Shown: piece by piece, positions 24,815 to 25,049 of the stretch | Position numbering within the stretch: the first letter of the stretch is position 1 | Layout of the letters: every line of letters begins with the position of its first letter | DNA from: an uncultured Blautia sp. | Lineage (GTDB): Bacteria; Bacillota_A; Clostridia; Lachnospirales; Lachnospiraceae | DNA: 25,049 nucleotides | Assembly (NCBI GenBank): GCA_905209435.1 | Contig: CAJLTE010000041.1 | Location: 1-25,049 of the forward strand | Reading direction: 5' to 3' | Notes under the pieces: model-generated | The model's input: only the letters and a program-made list of their open reading frames with translations | What the model was told of the DNA's origin: nothing | The model's database searches: none | Translations under genes and position numbers: made by a program

Positions 24815-24931
24815 CGAAGAAATATACTGTTGTTTAATTGAACGCCTGACTTAAAAACACTTGTTCGGTATGCGTATATTAAAATCATGTCCCCTAATGT
24901 CCATTTGTGTCCTATATTTTCCTCCATTTTG

Positions 24932-24960
24932 TTGACATTCGGGTGTTCGTATGTTAGAGT
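24932..24960 (+). promoter_or_regulatory. Promoter of the excisionase-like gene
   Basis: TTGACA at 24932-24937 and TAGAGT at 24955-24960 are spaced by 17 bp. The start would be near 24967, giving a ~30-nt leader with GGAGG at 24983-24987. Confidence 0.6.
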
Positions 24961-24996
24961 AAAGAACGTAGAAAAACAAAGTGGAGGAATTTAACT

Positions 24997-25049
24997 ATGG
25001 ATACGGAACTGTTAACTGTTTCTCAAACAGCTCAATATCTACAGCTATC
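24997..25049 (+). CDS. Excisionase-like HTH protein (cut by window end)
   Basis: Only 17 full codons are visible: MDTELLTVSQTAQYLQL. This is the usual opening of the small MerR/AlpA-type 'excisionase family' DNA-binding proteins, whose first HTH helix reads LLTVxExAxYLxLS. GGAGG lies 9 nt before the ATG and a good promoter lies upstream. Such proteins bend DNA at attachment sites and steer tyrosine recombinases toward excision. It could serve the recombinases at 17171-22039 or another element lying to the right. Confidence 0.65.
   Translation, partial: MDTELLTVSQTAQYLQL

Larger units (their letters stand above)
24593..24996. other. 404-bp non-coding, repeat-rich region
   Basis: No gene is visible. 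After the terminator come several TGTCA/TGACA motifs (24655-24727), including TGTCATTAT (24662-24670) inverted as ATAATGACA (24719-24727), and a TTTCGACA at 24690-24697 that matches the iteron end in reverse. Then comes the large inverted repeat at 24750-24814, an AT-rich stretch, and the promoter of the excisionase-like gene. The make-up is like that of recombination or replication-control DNA near the end of a mobile element. Confidence 0.6.
13158..25049. mobile_element. Inserted three-recombinase element (right end not in window)
   Basis: Foreign block abutting the broken cpaF. It contains an eight-gene operon with three tyrosine-recombinase-like proteins in a row, followed by a coiled-coil protein and two repeat-protein cargo genes. 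Several overlapping recombinase genes in series are the mark of Tn554-like and RIT (recombinase-in-trio) elements. The left end is inferred only from where cpaF homology stops. The right end is not seen, because no cpaF 5' part follows before 25049. The excisionase-like gene at 24997 may belong to this element or to a second one. No inverted terminal repeats or target duplication could be shown. Confidence 0.7.

Noticed and set aside
24826..24870. Right junction of the element with the missing cpaF 5' part, suggested by TGTTTAATT...CTGAC resembling the left junction
   Set aside because: The minus-strand reading beyond it does not encode CpaF-like sequence, and the resemblance is short and gapped.
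1..25049. tRNA or rRNA genes, for example as an integration target of the element
   Set aside because: No tRNA-like cloverleaf or conserved rRNA sequence was recognised on either strand. The element abuts cpaF, a protein-coding gene.

Overview
The window looks like chromosomal DNA of a low-GC anaerobic Firmicute of the Lachnospiraceae type (Blautia/Dorea/Ruminococcus-like). This rests on the gene families seen (DUF6382-FHA and DUF5702 genes in a Tad locus, Flp1-type pilin, a DUF4367 protein, a lone murG), strong GGAGG ribosome binding sites and A/T-rich spacers. The species cannot be named from the sequence.

Region 1 (1-6200) is ordinary chromosome. It holds a partial MBL-fold/CPSF-type hydrolase, a small secreted protein, a DUF4367 membrane protein, murG with its own promoter and terminator, an ECF-like sigma factor behind a HIT-family gene, a soluble orphan histidine kinase, and a rhomboid protease whose 3' end overlaps the kinase gene.

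Region 2 (6203-13157) is a Tad (tight adherence) type IVb pilus locus read on the minus strand: 3' end of the cpaF/tadA ATPase, tadB, tadC, a 59-residue Flp pilin, DUF5702, a TadE-like protein with a duplicated Cys/His motif, a prepilin peptidase, a second TadE-like pseudopilin, and a DUF6382-FHA protein. The genes are tightly packed and probably one operon. The cpaF gene is broken: only its last ~88 codons are here, and the sequence stops matching at about 13155-13160.

Region 3 (about 13158 to the window end) is foreign DNA abutting the broken cpaF. A minus-strand operon of eight genes, each overlapping the next, runs from 23061 to 13268. In order it encodes a small HTH protein, an exonuclease III-like protein that has lost several catalytic residues, three tyrosine-recombinase-like proteins (431, 667 and 528 residues), a coiled-coil protein in the position of Tn554 TnpC, and two tandem-repeat zinc-ribbon-like proteins. 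It ends in a strong hairpin terminator that would also stop readthrough into the tad genes. A divergent 431-codon gene (23300-24592), possibly transposase-like, sits behind a 16-bp palindrome and three 29-bp iterons. Beyond it lie 404 bp of non-coding DNA with a large inverted repeat, then the start of an excisionase-like gene cut by the window end.

The part most worth following is region 3: a Tn554/RIT-like three-recombinase element carrying an inactive-looking nuclease and a repeat protein in which nine of ten zinc-ribbon units have lost their metal ligands.
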